From contig CM025850.1 of NCBI GenBank assembly GCA_003952965.2, positions 10,025,219 through 10,089,218 of the forward strand: a stretch of DNA of 64,000 nucleotides. Direction: 5' to 3'. Under the pieces are notes generated by a model. That model saw only the letters and a list, made by a program, of their open reading frames with translations, made no database searches and was not told the DNA's origin. Origin of the DNA: Morella rubra. Lineage: Eukaryota > Streptophyta > Magnoliopsida > Fagales > Myricaceae. Shown here one piece after another: positions 1 to 13,700 of the stretch. The translations under genes and the position numbers were made by a program. The first letter of the stretch is position 1. The number at the start of each line of letters is the position of its first letter.

Positions 1-1257
1 TAAAAAAAGTAATGTTGAGTTGTATTAGTATATGTGTAAAAATAATATTGTGATTATAAGTTTAAAAAATTAAATTCAAATTCTAAAATTTTTATTCAAA
101 TGAATTGGAAACAAATTTTGACCTTAAAATTTAAATCCTAACGAAGTGTTATGATATTGCTAATAAATTTTATCATTAAGATAGAATTAGTCAATACACA
201 ATAATATAATTAAAAGAAATTAAAAATTAATTAATATATTATTTAATATAATCTAATTTATTAATGTGTTCGCAAATCTTTACTTCACGACCATAGTAGA
301 ACATAGATCTCACGTAAGAATATATGTATGATTTAGTTCAGAACTATAAAATAAACCAAATCACCAACCATTAGGCCACCCCAAGAGAGGCAACATACTT
401 AGTTTCTTAAATATTTGTTTTTGTAGTGCTCATATGGTGAAATCAATACAATAAACCCCCGTCACGTTGGCATGCAATAAACTATCCACATATACTAGTG
501 GTTCAGGCGTTAGGCCGAAAACCAGATTACAACCAACAAAGAAAAAAAAAAAAAAAAAAGAAAGCCCCACCTTACTTAAAAAAAACGAAGGTAGAGCCTT
601 GGAAGGTAAGAACTGTATTCAAGTAGCTAGTGCTTGCATAATCAGTGTTGGAAATTCAATGGGTTAGGCCAAAGTCAATTTTCAGAAAAGGTGAACCGTC
701 ACCCGTCTCTACTTATATTTAAGATAAAAAATAAAAAAGGAAAGATGGATTATATAAATACGTATTTTTCTATTTATTAGACCGCACCAAAAATAGGCAT
801 CTAGCCTTCAAAATGAGCTACTATGTAGATTGTTATAAAAGTAATCAATAATAATATTTATTTATTCTTAAGAGATGATTCGTTTGTATTTTAAAATTTA
901 TAAATCAAACATATTCAAATAATAATATAAAACAACAGCTTTTGTATATATATTAATAAATTTTAATATTATTTAAAAATTTTTAAAATAATTTAAATTC
1001 TAAAAATCTCACCAAGGACCATTACTATTATTTACGATATAGAACTTATTTGAATTTGATATAAAAGTTATATGTAAGATCGTCACAATTGAATTTGAAG
1101 AAACCTGCCTGATGAATTATTTTGCATGACTTCTTCATACCTATGCTTCATGTAATCAAGAGAAGGTAACGGTCATCAACCATCGGGCGCAGACTCCAAT
1201 CGTGCACTGCCACGCAGTGGGTCGAAGCTCTGAACCAGTAGAGGCGTGGAAACTGGA
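1..1257. other. AT-rich upstream intergenic region
   Basis: No gene is recognised. The stretch is strongly AT-rich, with an A-run near 541-559 and many short stop-rich frames. A TATA-like string sits at 751-760, but it lies about 700 bases before the GLU1 start codon, so its role as the GLU1 TATA box is doubtful. The last 250 bases become less AT-rich and probably hold the proximal promoter of the downstream gene. Confidence 0.5.
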
Positions 1258-1463
1258 ATGTAAACATCAAGTTGAAAGGAAACGAATTGAGAAGAGACGA
1301 GAGAAGTAGTAGACGCCAGAGAGAGGTGGGTGTGTGAGGCTGGTAGCTCCGGACTTCTCTTCCCTTTTATCTGCTACCATATCCCCACATTTCCTTCGCA
1401 ACCCTTCGCCACAAGATCACACCATCTTTTCTCACAGTCTCGCACTCTCTTATCTTTCTCTCT
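1258..1463 (+). promoter_or_regulatory. Probable 5' leader of GLU1 with an ATG-TAA minimal uORF
   Basis: Before the GLU1 start codon the sequence turns purine-rich and then pyrimidine-rich (CT runs near 1444-1464), as is common in plant 5' leaders. Between 1261 and 1463 there is no other ATG, which supports 1464 as the main start. At 1258-1263 an ATG is followed at once by TAA, giving a start-stop element if transcription begins upstream of it. The transcription start cannot be read from the sequence. Confidence 0.4.
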
Positions 1464-1757
1464 ATGGCTCTGCAGCCAGTCTCTCCCATTCCTCAGCTCA
1501 TCCAGTCCAATGGTCGAACCGTCGCTCCGCCGCCTTCGATTTTCGCGTCAAATGATGGCCGCTTATTCGTCGATTTCGTTGGGTTGTACTGCAAATCGAA
1601 GCGGACGAGGCGGAAATTCGGAGCGTCTTCGGGAGCCAGGAGCTTCACGCATTTTGCGGCGAAGACGTCGTCGGCGGTCAAAGCCGTTCTCGATACGAGA
1701 CGTTGCAGTAATGCCTTGGACGATGAACCACACTCTCCTACTGATTTTAGGCGGCAG
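1464..1757 (+). other. GLU1: GLU1 exon 1: plastid transit peptide
   Basis: Residues 1-98 are rich in Ser, Arg, Lys and Ala and poor in acidic residues until the end, starting [11 protein letters not shown]. This fits a chloroplast transit peptide plus a pro-region. The mature enzyme should begin at Cys112 (codon 6029-6031, in exon 2), since glutamate synthases are processed to expose this cysteine. The exon ends in phase 0 at a CAG|gtgagg donor. Intron 1 (about 4.2 kb) is the longest in the gene. Confidence 0.85.
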
Positions 1758-4700
1758 GTGAGGTTTTAATGAGACTGAGTTCTCATCTCGTGCTTATATT
1801 GTTGCTGACTTCTGCAAGTGATGCATCTGTGTTTGGATTTCATTTCCAAAAATGCGTTTCTTGAATTCTGCCCAAAGACTGAGAATGCCTTTTTGACGTC
1901 TCGATAAGATGGGATCAGTTAGATGAAGAACTCACCCTAAGTAGCTACTAACTTCACTCAAAGGTCAGCTTTATGGGTTCTCATCAACTAATTGGGATTG
2001 GGATGCCCCCACAATGGCACCACACTGGTTTTGAGTAATACAGCAAACGGAACTTTTATTTACTTTGTGATGAACGAGTACATTATTCCTTTTAGTCGCT
2101 GAACGTTTTTTTCTCTTCGTTGCTGGAAGTGATCCTTTTAGGGGGCCATGAATTCGAATGTTTCCACCTTTTTTTCCCCTCCAAAATAAGTTGAGTGTTT
2201 CCACCGTTCCCTCTTAACCTCCCATTCGAAGTGAGTTGTTGTAATATGTGATTTCTGAAATGACGCCATATATTTTTAACAATGCATACAACGAAGGTAT
2301 ATAATTTTAATTATACGGACTGATAATTACTTGTAAGAATTAAATATTTCAAAATTCTGGTTCTCATCAATTGTCCCTTTTGCCCATGCTTTATAATGGT
2401 TTGTCACGTGATTTTCTGTGGGTTAGTGATGATAATGCCCAGCATCATCACTACCCCACAGAAAATCCTGGTTCTCTCCAACCTTCCTCTAGGTGCTAGT
2501 TATAAGAATATACATGTTTGGGATGGTATTGTGGAGAGGATGGAGAGAAGGTTGGCGGGTGGAAGCGGATGTATTTGTCCAAAGATGGCAGATCACATTG
2601 ATTAAATATACTCTTTCTAGTCTCCCCACCTATTTTGTGTCTCTTTTTCCAATATCAGCTGTGCTTTCTATAAGGTTGGAGAAAATGCAACGGAATTTTC
2701 TATGAGGTAGTGATGATAATGCTCATAAATTCCATCTTATTAAGTGGGAGAAGGTATGTTCCCCAATTGATGCTGGAGGTTTGGGTTTGAGGCGGTTGGT
2801 GTTTTTTTAATAAAGCTTTGTTGGGCAAATGGTTATGGCGATTTGCTAATGAGAGGTATAGTTTTTAGTGGTAAATTATTGCGGAAAAATTTGATGTTAC
2901 GGAATGTGGCTGGAGTACGAGGCCTGTGAGTGGCTCTTATGGCGTGAGTTTGTGAAAACATATTAGTAAGGGATGAGACTCTTTTAATAAGCATATTCGT
3001 TATGTTGTGGGTTCTAGTCAGAGTGTTAGATTTTGGCATGATCGATGGTATGGTGATAGATGCCTTTGCTGTTCTTTCCCCACAGTTTATTCCTTGTCTA
3101 AATTTCCTCTAGCTCGGGTGGTTCATTGTTTGGAGGATGGTTCTACCAATTTGGTTTGGAATGTTTAGTTTACAAGATGTGCGAATGATTGAGAATTGGA
3201 GGAATTCACGTCTTTCTTCTCCTTTCTTTATGAAAATACGGTTAGAAGAAGGGTTTCTGACAAGATGCTGTGGTTGGGGTCTAAACATGGTAGTTTTTCA
3301 GTCAAATATTTTCATGCCTTTTTGTCAGGTGTTAGTTCTGATTTGTTTCCGTGGCGTGGGGTGTGGAGGTCTAAAGTCCCTACGAGAGTTGCTTTTTTTG
3401 TGTGGGAGGTGATGCATGGCCGGATTCTGACTATTGATAATTTAAGAAGAAGGAGAATTTGTGTGTGATTGATTGGTGTTATTTGTGCAAAGGAGATGCC
3501 GAATCAGTTGACCATTTGCTTTTACATTGTCCGGTGGCAAGGGGATTGTGTGATTTCGTTTTTTTTTTTTTTTTTTTCTATTATTAACTTTACGTGAGTT
3601 ATGCCAGGAAGGGTGAGGGAAATGTTGGTGTGTTGGAGCATGAAGTTTGCAGACCCATTGGCTGAAGTGGTTTGGAAGATGATTCCGTTATGTATTTAAT
3701 GGTGCTTATGGAGGGAACGCAATCGAAGATGTTTTGAAGATTCTATTATGTCTTCGAATCGGTTAAAGGATACTTTTCTACTTTCACTTTTTCTTTGGGC
3801 TAATGCTGTGATGGGGGCCTTTCTTGGATTTTCATGATTTTGTTAGCTACTTAGCTTGTATGCTTTGAGTGAGACTGGTACAGCCTTTGTACTGTTCTCT
3901 CTCTCTTTCTTTTTGTTCTTTTTCTAATAAAATGAGCTTATTCATAAAAAAAAAAAGTATGCAAAGTGTTTTGTAGGGTCATTTTTGTCAATCCTATTTT
4001 TCCAAATCAACCATGAGAAGAATTTCTGATTATTCTTTTTTACTTTTGTGTTTCTGAACTTGTTCATTGTTTTCCTTGGGATTTTTGCTGGTTTATCTTT
4101 TGTCCATAATATAGGATTTATCCTTGCAAACCTCTTCCAGGTATTATTTGTTTTATCCTTTTGTATTTCTCGATGAATCCACAAATTTTCTGGATGAGCA
4201 AAGGTGGCTCAAATTCTCCTAGAGTTTCTCTTCTTTTCTAAGCTTTAGTATCTAAATCTAATTTTTAAAAGAGGATTCGTAGCGTCTTGTTTTTATCTAA
4301 ACTACTAATGCTATTTTCCAATGAGTCAGATATGGTATTCCTGGTTTACTTGCGTTTAAGAGAGCCACACCTCGTCTGTTCAGAATATAAGTTATCTATT
4401 CTAACCAACGGTTGTGGCCTACAGACAGGAAGTGGATCTAGTCTTCCAAATATTAGCCTGATTGGATGACTTCAACCAATAATAAATCAAATTTGGATGG
4501 AACAATAAAAATGCCTCTGACCTTCAAACTCATACTTGGATAGTGGGAATCACAAAATATATTTAGAATGAAACCTTGTAAAATCTGCTAAAAAATAGGC
4601 CAGTTGGTGGTCCCAGTTCAAACTGCCAAACAATGTATTACCATCACTTACTATCTGCCTTGGGGCAAGTTACTCAAATTGTAAGCCCTAAAAACCTGAA

Positions 4701-7700
4701 TTTTTTGGTTGCTGATAATTAGTTCGACCATATTAGTAAACATTCGATGCAGTCTAAAAGTTTGACATGCATCCTTCTTTAGACGGTGAAACCAGATCTT
4801 CTCTCTTTAATTTTTTTTTTTTTTTTTTGCAAATTTTATTAAAATAATGTGATAGTACAAAGGCTGTATGGAAATCACTTAAAGCATACAAGCAAAAAAG
4901 CTAAGGAAATCCTGAAAATTTAAAAAGGGACCCCAAACACCGCATTCGTCCAGATAAAAAGGGTGAAACCAGATCTTCTCTCTTATGGTGCTGTGTTTAT
5001 GTTGGTATAGGAAAAATTTAGGAACCCTGTCTACTTTGTGCTTGTGGTCAAATTGATGTCAGGGATATGAAAGATCCACAGGCTAAGAGTTTACAAGAAA
5101 GGGGTTAGGCTACGAAAATCAAATTGTGGCTGGAAAAATTCAATTTTCAAGCTTTTTCATGAAGGACAGAAACTTGAAACTTTGGACATGTCTTGCTCCA
5201 ATTTCTGGTGTTAAATATAGATTATATTTTTAAGAATGTTTAAGGGGAAATATTTTTAGATGAAAGGTGGAAATAGTTAGTTCCTAAGGTTTCAAAGGGT
5301 GCAGGAGAAAGTACAATTTGTAGTTAGAAAAGTAAGAAAAGAGAAAAGTTTGTAGTTGTAGGGCTGTGAACATGCTGAGGCCAACTTGCCTTGGTATTTA
5401 TGTACTTGAAATTGCATCAATTCTCGACTGAGTTCTATGTATAAAGCATATGCATATTACATAAACGAATTGATAATTACTTTAAGCTACCAGGAATGGT
5501 ACTCCTAATTTGACTCGTAAACAAAGAATCTATTGTAACCCATAAATGATGAATGTAGACTCGAAGAAAATAAATCTAAGACACTAAGAAACTTCTACAC
5601 TGAAATTGATTACCAAAACCCCTGTCCTTTGTCAGATCAATGGAAAATTACAGATCTCCCACTTGTTACGAAACCAACATTAACTCATATAAAGAACAAA
5701 TGAAGACTGATTTAACTTCCGAATCCTATTGACTTACCTTCAAAGCCCTGTAATCATAGAATTTCATCATCATTTCTTTAAGTGTTTGAGGACCTTATAG
5801 TCCATAGAGATGCAATAATATGGATATGATCAGGATCTATGTATAAAGCTTTCTTAGCTGTCGATTGTTTTGGTCAAACTTGGAGTTGGCATTGCGTGCC
5901 ACGAAGTACTATCTAACTTTGATGTTTATGTGAAATGAACTACTGCATGTGGTTCTTTCTGTCTACCTGATTCAGCTCCTTCTCAGCAGGTTGCAAACTT
6001 GGATGATATAATATCAGAAAGAGGGGCTTGTGGTGTTGGATTCATTGCCAATTTGGAAAACAAAGAATCCCATGAGATAATCAAGGATGCTCTGACAGCT
6101 CTTGGCTGTATGGAACATCGTGGAGGATGTGGAGCAGATAACGACTCTGGTGATGGTGCAGGACTGATGACTTCGATTCCATGGGATCTTTTTAATAGCT
6201 GGGCAAACAACCAAGGGATTCCTTCCTTTGATAAGTTGCATACTGGTGTTGGAATGGTTTTCCTTCCCAAAGATGAAGACCTATTGAAAGAAGCCAAAAA
6301 AGGTGATGGAAAAAATAGTTTGGATCAAGTGTGCTTTGCTTACCTGTTTCTTTTTGTTTTTTGGTACAAGATGTCAGGATTCGGCAGGCCCGTAAAAAAA
6401 AATGGGGATACTTCTTCATGGAGGATTGTTTGATGGCTCTTTTTGCTTTTACATATGTTAACACGAGTAGGTTACGTACTTTACATTTTTTTTTTTTGAT
6501 AAGTAAGTTAAGCTTTATTAAAGAAGAATGTTCACAGTACAAGAGACTATACTGAAGAACATCTAGACCAAACAAGCTAAAAAGCTAAGGAAATCCGGAA
6601 AACCCGAAAAGGACACCCTAAAACCGAATTAGCCCAAAGATAAAGAGATTGCAACATCAAGCCCGTCAAACGATCCAAAGACACAGCCTTGTCTTCAAAG
6701 CATCTACCATTTCTTTCCCTCCACAAACTCCACCAAATATAGGAAGGAATCATCTTCCAAATGGCTGATGCAATTGGATCCTCCACGTACTTTATATAAA
6801 AACTACGATACTCTAATTGGAAACAAGAAGAGTTAAGAGTCACGAAGATCATGTTCTGCAACTCATGAGTCACTATTTCCTGCAAATCAAATAGTATAAG
6901 GCATAAAATATCCTCTTCTTCAGGTTTTGAAGTTTTTGGATGTTTTATTCAACTTAAATAGATACATTATACTTGATTGAGTACCAGTTGGATTCTACAT
7001 TAAATATTTAAGCTGGCAATGCTGACAGAAATATGTGAAAGTAATTAGAAACATGGTCTCAGAACTTTCAAGGATTATTTTGGAAAAAGCTATGCCTTAA
7101 GACAAGGTTATTAAGGCAGGTTTCAGGGTTTGCTTGTTCCTTCTGATCTGCAAAGCCCTTCTGAGTATTTGATATCAGAAGCAGAATCTGTAGGTTGCAC
7201 AAGCAGTTTCCCTAGAAGAATTTAAAGAATTTTATAGTTTGTGGCTGAATAGAATAGATTTGATATCAGTTCCAGAACTCCTATGTAATCCTTATGAATG
7301 GATTTGGGTATTTGCCTATTTATTTGCTAATATTTTGTGTTATTTCTGTACTTATATGCAAAAACGTATAGGGGCTACTAAAAAGGACTGCCAACAAGAG
7401 TTTTCAGTTTTATTATCCTTATTTAAGCACTCGTTGTTGAAACTAAGAGATGAAGGAGCACGAGTTCTTTAAAGGCATCCTTCGGAGGTCCTCATTCAGA
7501 GCTTTTCTGAAGGAAGAGATAGAAATATGTAGGATTAGGTAGGAAAATTTTAGCTCACTTATTTTCTTGCAAGGTCTAATTATTCAGATTCGAAATGGTT
7601 TAATGCGGTGTATCAATGGATAAATTCTTTGATGAAAATTTCACCACAATTGATAAGCTGCATCTTCGAGTAAGGTGGCATATACTATGGTGACTTTTAG

Positions 7701-10700
7701 TCATTATAACAAATCTAGTTCATACTTACTGAGTTGAGTTGGCGCATTTGGCATTAGAATGAACAGTTTTTTTTTAATCTCATGAATCCAACCTAGACAT
7801 AGCTGGTTGAGTAAGAGAAAAACAAATGACAATGAAAGATCAAAAATCATTGCAGGAACTTTCAAACAATTGCAGTACTTCGTGTGTTTTGTGTTATCTT
7901 TAATTTTCCTCAATATCTATGAAAGTTCACTACTTGACATTGATTTTGGAGTCTTCTTTTGTAAATGCTGTTTGTTTGTCTATCCATTAGTTATATATGC
8001 ATACCTGCGTACAAACACAAATATGCATCAGGCAACCTTGTATGATAGTCCTTTAGTAGTTTTTCCTGTCCAATTTCTCCATGTAAGCTGTTAATTGATG
8101 GTTAATCCTAATTGCTTCTGTAGTTATTGTAAATACTTTTAGACAAGAGGGTCTTGAGGTGCTTGGATGGAGGCCTGTTCCTGTGAATGCTTCTATAGTT
8201 GGTTACTATGCGAAAGAAACCATTCCCAACATACAGCAGGTATTTGTTAAAGTTGTCAAAGAAGAGAATGTTGAGGACATTGAACGTGAACTGTATATCT
8301 GCCGGAAATTGATTGAAAGAGCAGCAGGCTCAGAAAGTTGGGGAAATGAGCTTTATTTCTGTTCTTTGTCCAATCAAACAATAGTTTACAAGGGAATGCT
8401 TCGTTCGGAAGTTCTTGCGCTATTTTATTCTGATCTTCAAAGTGATCTTTATAAATCCCCTTTTGCGATTTATCATAGAAGGTACAGCACAAATACTAGT
8501 CCCAGATGGCCTCTCGCACAACCGATGAGGTTTCTTGGACACAATGGAGAAATCAATACCATACAGGTACTGTTCCTTTAGCCTTGAGAGTTGTTTGTAA
8601 TACTATGCTATGAGTTAGATTTTTGACCCTGGAACTTTGGTTCAGGGTAACTTGAACTGGATGCAGTCTCGGGAATCCTCAATGAAGTCACCTGTATGGC
8701 GTGGTCGTGAAAGTGAAATTTGTCCATATGGTAACTCAAGGGCATCAGACTCGGCAAATCTTGATAGTGCAGCAGAAGTACGAGCTATCACATATATTAC
8801 GTTTAATTGATATGTCATAGAAACCCTTGTTGATAGTGACTCCTTTGAGTTGAATTACTGAAAAGACAAAAATGTGAGAAAGTGAATTTTCTTTGAGAAG
8901 ATAATTTCTCTTGGTGGAGTTTATTTCCAAAACTTTCAAGCTTGCAACTTATAATGACGGAGCTGTCTTAGTAAGTGCATTTACCTATTTGTGAATATTA
9001 AGCAGTTGCAAAACAAAAAAGAGGAACTTGCAAAATTCAAAGTTGTTTGCGGTTCTGAAAGATTCATAAGATTTAATGCTGAAGCTTCTTACTGGTGCCT
9101 GCAAGAGGATGTTTTAATAGAGATCCATGTGCAACCATTCATTTAATTTTGTGTTCGAAGTGAATCTTTGATCTAAACATGCCCTTCACGATCATCTGCT
9201 ACATTCATAAGCTGCTGGAAAATTCTCTCCTTATCTGCAATAATATCTTCTTTTGAAACATCAACTTTATGGCTTATGTCTTTCATCTATTAACATTCAT
9301 TAGTGATACAGGTGACTGGATTTAATTAAATGATTTGTTCTTTTGACATTCTTTTGTATCTCTGTTAAGTTTGATTAGTTTTTTTCTTAGCCTAATACTG
9401 ATTCGTTTTTAATTGTATGCTCAGTTGTTAATAAAGAGTGGCCGTACCCCGGAGGAAGCTCTAATGATTCTTGTCCCGGAGGCATACAAGAATCATCCAA
9501 CTCTTATGATCAAGTATCCTGAGGTACTTTGTGCCGATAAACACGTCCTCTAGAGTGTGAACACATATATGCCCAAAAAGAAAATGGGAAAGAAAATATG
9601 CACTTTTCGGAATTATCTATTTCCCCTCTACGTTGTACCATGTTACATTGTATGTATTGCCACCAATTGTTCTGCTTGTTGTCCAATTTGTTAAATGTTC
9701 TGATCCAGAACTGAATTACTTGAAAGTATCAAAACTCCATCTGCTGGGTCAGCCACGCTGGTCCCTTTTCTTCCCCATCTGTATCTAGCTCTATTTTTTT
9801 CTTCTGATTTTCTGTAAGATCCCTGGCCACTATATTGCTCAACCCACACAGTCTTTGTTGTCTCCCTTCCCATTTTACAGTTGAATCTTGTCTCCATGAT
9901 TTTTGGGAAATAAGTTTTGTATGATTATCCACATCTTGATTACAGTGACCTTTATGTACTTCTGGATGGACATTAGTTATGGAAAATACTCAAGTTTTCA
10001 TATCTTTTTAGGTGGTTGATTTTTACGACTACTACAAGGGTCAGATGGAGACATGGGATGGACCCGCTCTACTATTATTCAGGTAACACTTCTGCAGGCA
10101 ATTTGAATGACCAACAATTCTCTTGGTACCGACTCTTGTGGTTCATGGTTCTGGACAGTTTTGACGATATGGAGTCCAGTAACTAAAATATATGGCCTTG
10201 TGCCAGTAGCATCATGTAGTGAAAGGCGAGGATTCGTAAGTTACAAAGAAAAAGGGACCCTCGTCTGTGTGAAGGGCTTGGATCATTTTGTTATGTAGCC
10301 TTGTGGATTTTTATCATGACTCCCTTAGTGCATCAAGAAAACTATGGTCCTTTTGTTTGTTTGGTGAAACGATCAACCTTAATACATACTTCTGTATCAA
10401 CAAATGGTTGATGTCTAGCTAACATACTTAGATGGGCCCAAATGAGAACATTAGATGTTAGAGACTGGATAATATGACACAGGCTGGAGATCAATTGAAA
10501 AGAAATCGGGCTTCTAAATTGTTTCTAGAGCAAAAAGGCGCTTGGTATGAAAAATGAAAAAAAATAATCTTGTTTAAGTGGTTGCCTTGCTAGTTTTTTA
10601 GCTGGGGGAGGGTGCATTTTTTTTTTTGTATTCGGTGCATATTATTTATTTAGGTTATGGGTAGTTAGCTACCAATGTTACTAATGAGCCTTAGTTATAG

Positions 10701-13700
10701 GGTTGAGATTTCTGGTAGTCAATGAGTTTGTATTGCCCTGATTAATTGTGGGTAGCACAGACCATAGCAATATACCATAAGTAGGCATACAAGCTTCAAG
10801 CTTTGTGACAAAAAGTTACATTTTTTATTTTTCCCTTTTTTTTTATGCTCTTCTTTATTATAATCTATTAGGCCTTCACGACGGATGCCATAGCTCAGAA
10901 ATTTGTGTCTGTACTACTGGAGATCGTAAAGAAGAATGATCTAAAATCTCTGACCTTTGCTCTGAGTGTCTTTCGGGTCATTCACAAACTTACAGATGTT
11001 AGAACCCTATATTCAGCTCACATCAGGCATAGGCATAGCTCAGAAATTTGTCTTTAATTCCGGAAATTGTGAAGAAGATTGGTCTAAAATCCTGACCTTT
11101 GATCTGAGTATATCTTGGATCCTTTACCACTTTACAGCTGTTAGAACTCTACTGGGACACATCAGCTATGGGCACCAAATAGTTAACTATCAAGAAAGCC
11201 ATAATGTGAGAAGAAATTTACTTAATTCAGACAGAGTGAGTTGTCAGTTCAACTCAAGAAAAAGAGGAGGGGCAAGAGTGCAAGGAACTAAGGACTATTT
11301 TTGATAGTGCTTTACCTAGAAAACAAGGCAGTCGTACATTAGAAAGGTAAATACCATATGTGTCCAAATAAATGAACGAAGATGATTCTTCTAGCGGGCC
11401 ACTGCTATCCACATACTGTAATCGCTGGAAACTCTTTCACTAGAGGATGATCGTAATTGACAAAAGAAGTAAGAGGGAATATGATACCTAAATCCCATAA
11501 ACAAAGGGGACCAAGAAGCTCCATTGATGTCATGTAGGACTGCTGCAGCTAAATTGCTGTATTCCCAGCTGACATTGATAGATTTTATCAATTCATTAAT
11601 TCTTTAATTCTTCCTGGACAATCTTGAAGCTGAATTGATTAATTCCGGGGTACTCGTCCAATGGCCTCAGCATTGACTACAGCTACATAAGTTGATGGAT
11701 TAATTCCTGGGGATTCATAAAAGCGGACTTGCTTGCTTTCCGGGGCCTTTGCTTTCCATCACCATTAGAGAGGGAGAGATCACGGCTACATTCTTTACTT
11801 TATTCGCGCTACAGTATCTCAACTATTCAGCTGCTGCCACCTACCATATGGGTAATGCCTGAAGTGTAGGTCAATACCTGATCATTGTGGAGTGCTAGTT
11901 TTGTTTAGACAACCACCGACCTGCTAGTCTAGGGTAATGTGCTGTCACAGACTTTCCATTTGCTTTGGTGAAAATGCAATTGTTTTGCACTTTGGTTCAG
12001 TTTATATGGCCAAATGTCACTGTTAAATTGAGAAAGAAATTGGTCGGTGAATATCTTGCTGAATGGGAATGCATTACCACTGCGTATTTCTGCGCATTGT
12101 GATTAGTACCTGTTATGTCCAGGATTTTTCTTTTAAATTTTTGGGGAAAATATTGTTTTTTTTTTTTTTTTCACCTTATCATTCTTCTTGCTAACTGCTT
12201 CTATACTAATTCGTATGGCATAGCGATGGAAAAACAGTTGGGGCATGCCTTGATCGTAATGGACTTCGCCCAGCTAGATATTGGCGGACATCGGACAATG
12301 TTGTTTACGTTGCATCTGAGGTGTGTTCTGTAGTTGTCTTTAATCTGTCTTTTTAATGTAGATAATTGATGATTCTTCACCAGTATTTGGAAGGTTAGAG
12401 GGCAGATTAGCTGGATGTTTGGATGCTCGAGTTAGTCTTCAGTTGGGCATGGGAGAAACTAAAATTTGGGCTTCTTTGTTGTGACTGAAAGTTTCTTCAT
12501 GATTGGCATATAATCATAAGAGTTGGGATGATTGGAACATTACTTTCGCTCATAACTTGTTCATTGTTGCATTTTTTGCTAATGGAAACGTTTCTCAAGT
12601 TCTCTGAACAAAAAGTGAATATGTCTCATCAATGGTTTTTTAACATATTAATTGTGCCCTTTTGTTCTTATATAGGTTGGTGTCCTACCAATGGATGAGT
12701 CAAAAGTCACAATGAAAGGCCGTCTAGGTCCAGGGATGATGATAACTGTTGATTTACCCAGTGGCCAGGTTTGTACATAAGTGTATTTTTGCTTTTCTTG
12801 GTGCCTTTACAAGATTGTTGGTATGGGATTTACCTGTGATGGCCATACCTAAAGTTCAGGATTGAAGGTAGCTGGTCAATTATTGAATAGTCAAGTTAGT
12901 GGAAACTTCATCTAGTTTCTTCGATTTAGCTTGTGCTTAATAAGTCATTGCGTTCTAATATTACTTAATTGACCTTTTCCTAGGCTATAAATAAATTTTT
13001 TTCTCGCAATTTACCTTTTGGGGGGTTTCCTTCATGAGTCATCTTTTTCAGTAGCAAAAGTCAGCATTGTCCTTATTCTTTCCTGTATGGAATCCTATTT
13101 GATTATTCATTTTGTTCACATTTAGGCATGATTCTGGGATTTTGTCACAATTAATGTCAAATTTACAAAAAGTCTGAGTGAAATTTGGTAACTCAAATCA
13201 CGCGCCTATCAAAAACTCCTCGTTTAAAGGTATTTAATTATAAATTTTTTTGGGATGGTATTTTGGAGAGGATGGGAAAGCGGTTGGCGGGATGGAAGCC
13301 TATGTATTTATCCAAGGGTGGTAGGATTACTTTAATTAACTTTATCTAGTCTTCCTACGTACTTTTTATCTCTTTTTCCTATCCCGAGTGCTGTGGCCTT
13401 AAGAATTGAAAAGTTACAAAGAGATTTTCTGTGGGGTAGTGAAGATGGTGTTCACAAATTCCAATTACTCAGTTGGGCGAAGGTGTGTTCTCCTGTTCAT
13501 TCTGGCGGGTTAGGGCTTCGGAGGCTCTTTTTGTTCAACAAAGCTTTGTTGGGCAAGTGGTTGTAGCGTTTTGGCAATGAGAGGGATAGATTGTGGAGAA
13601 GTGTTATTGCAGCAAAATACGGTACCACAGATGGTGGGTGGATCTCCTTGTCCTCGCGAGGTTCCTTTGGGGTTAGCCTTTGGAAACACATTTATAAAGG

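Larger units (their letters stand above)
5990..12768 (+). other. GLU1: GLU1 exons 2-8: class II glutamine amidotransferase domain
   Basis: Exons 2-8 encode residues 99-514, the Ntn-type glutaminase that frees ammonia from glutamine. The catalytic N-terminal cysteine opens the motif CGVGFIANL (codon 6029-6031). The segments [23 protein letters not shown] and [14 protein letters not shown] are also clear; they are hallmarks of glutamate synthase glutaminase domains. The ammonia formed is channelled to the synthase site further along the same polypeptide. Confidence 0.93.

Noticed and set aside
751..760. TATATAAATA as the GLU1 TATA box
   Set aside because: It lies about 700 bases before the start codon in plain AT-rich DNA. 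A leader that long is possible but unsupported.
1330..1761. 143-codon open frame overlapping GLU1 exon 1
   Set aside because: It has no ATG at its start and is in another frame than the transit-peptide exon that joins in phase to exon 2.
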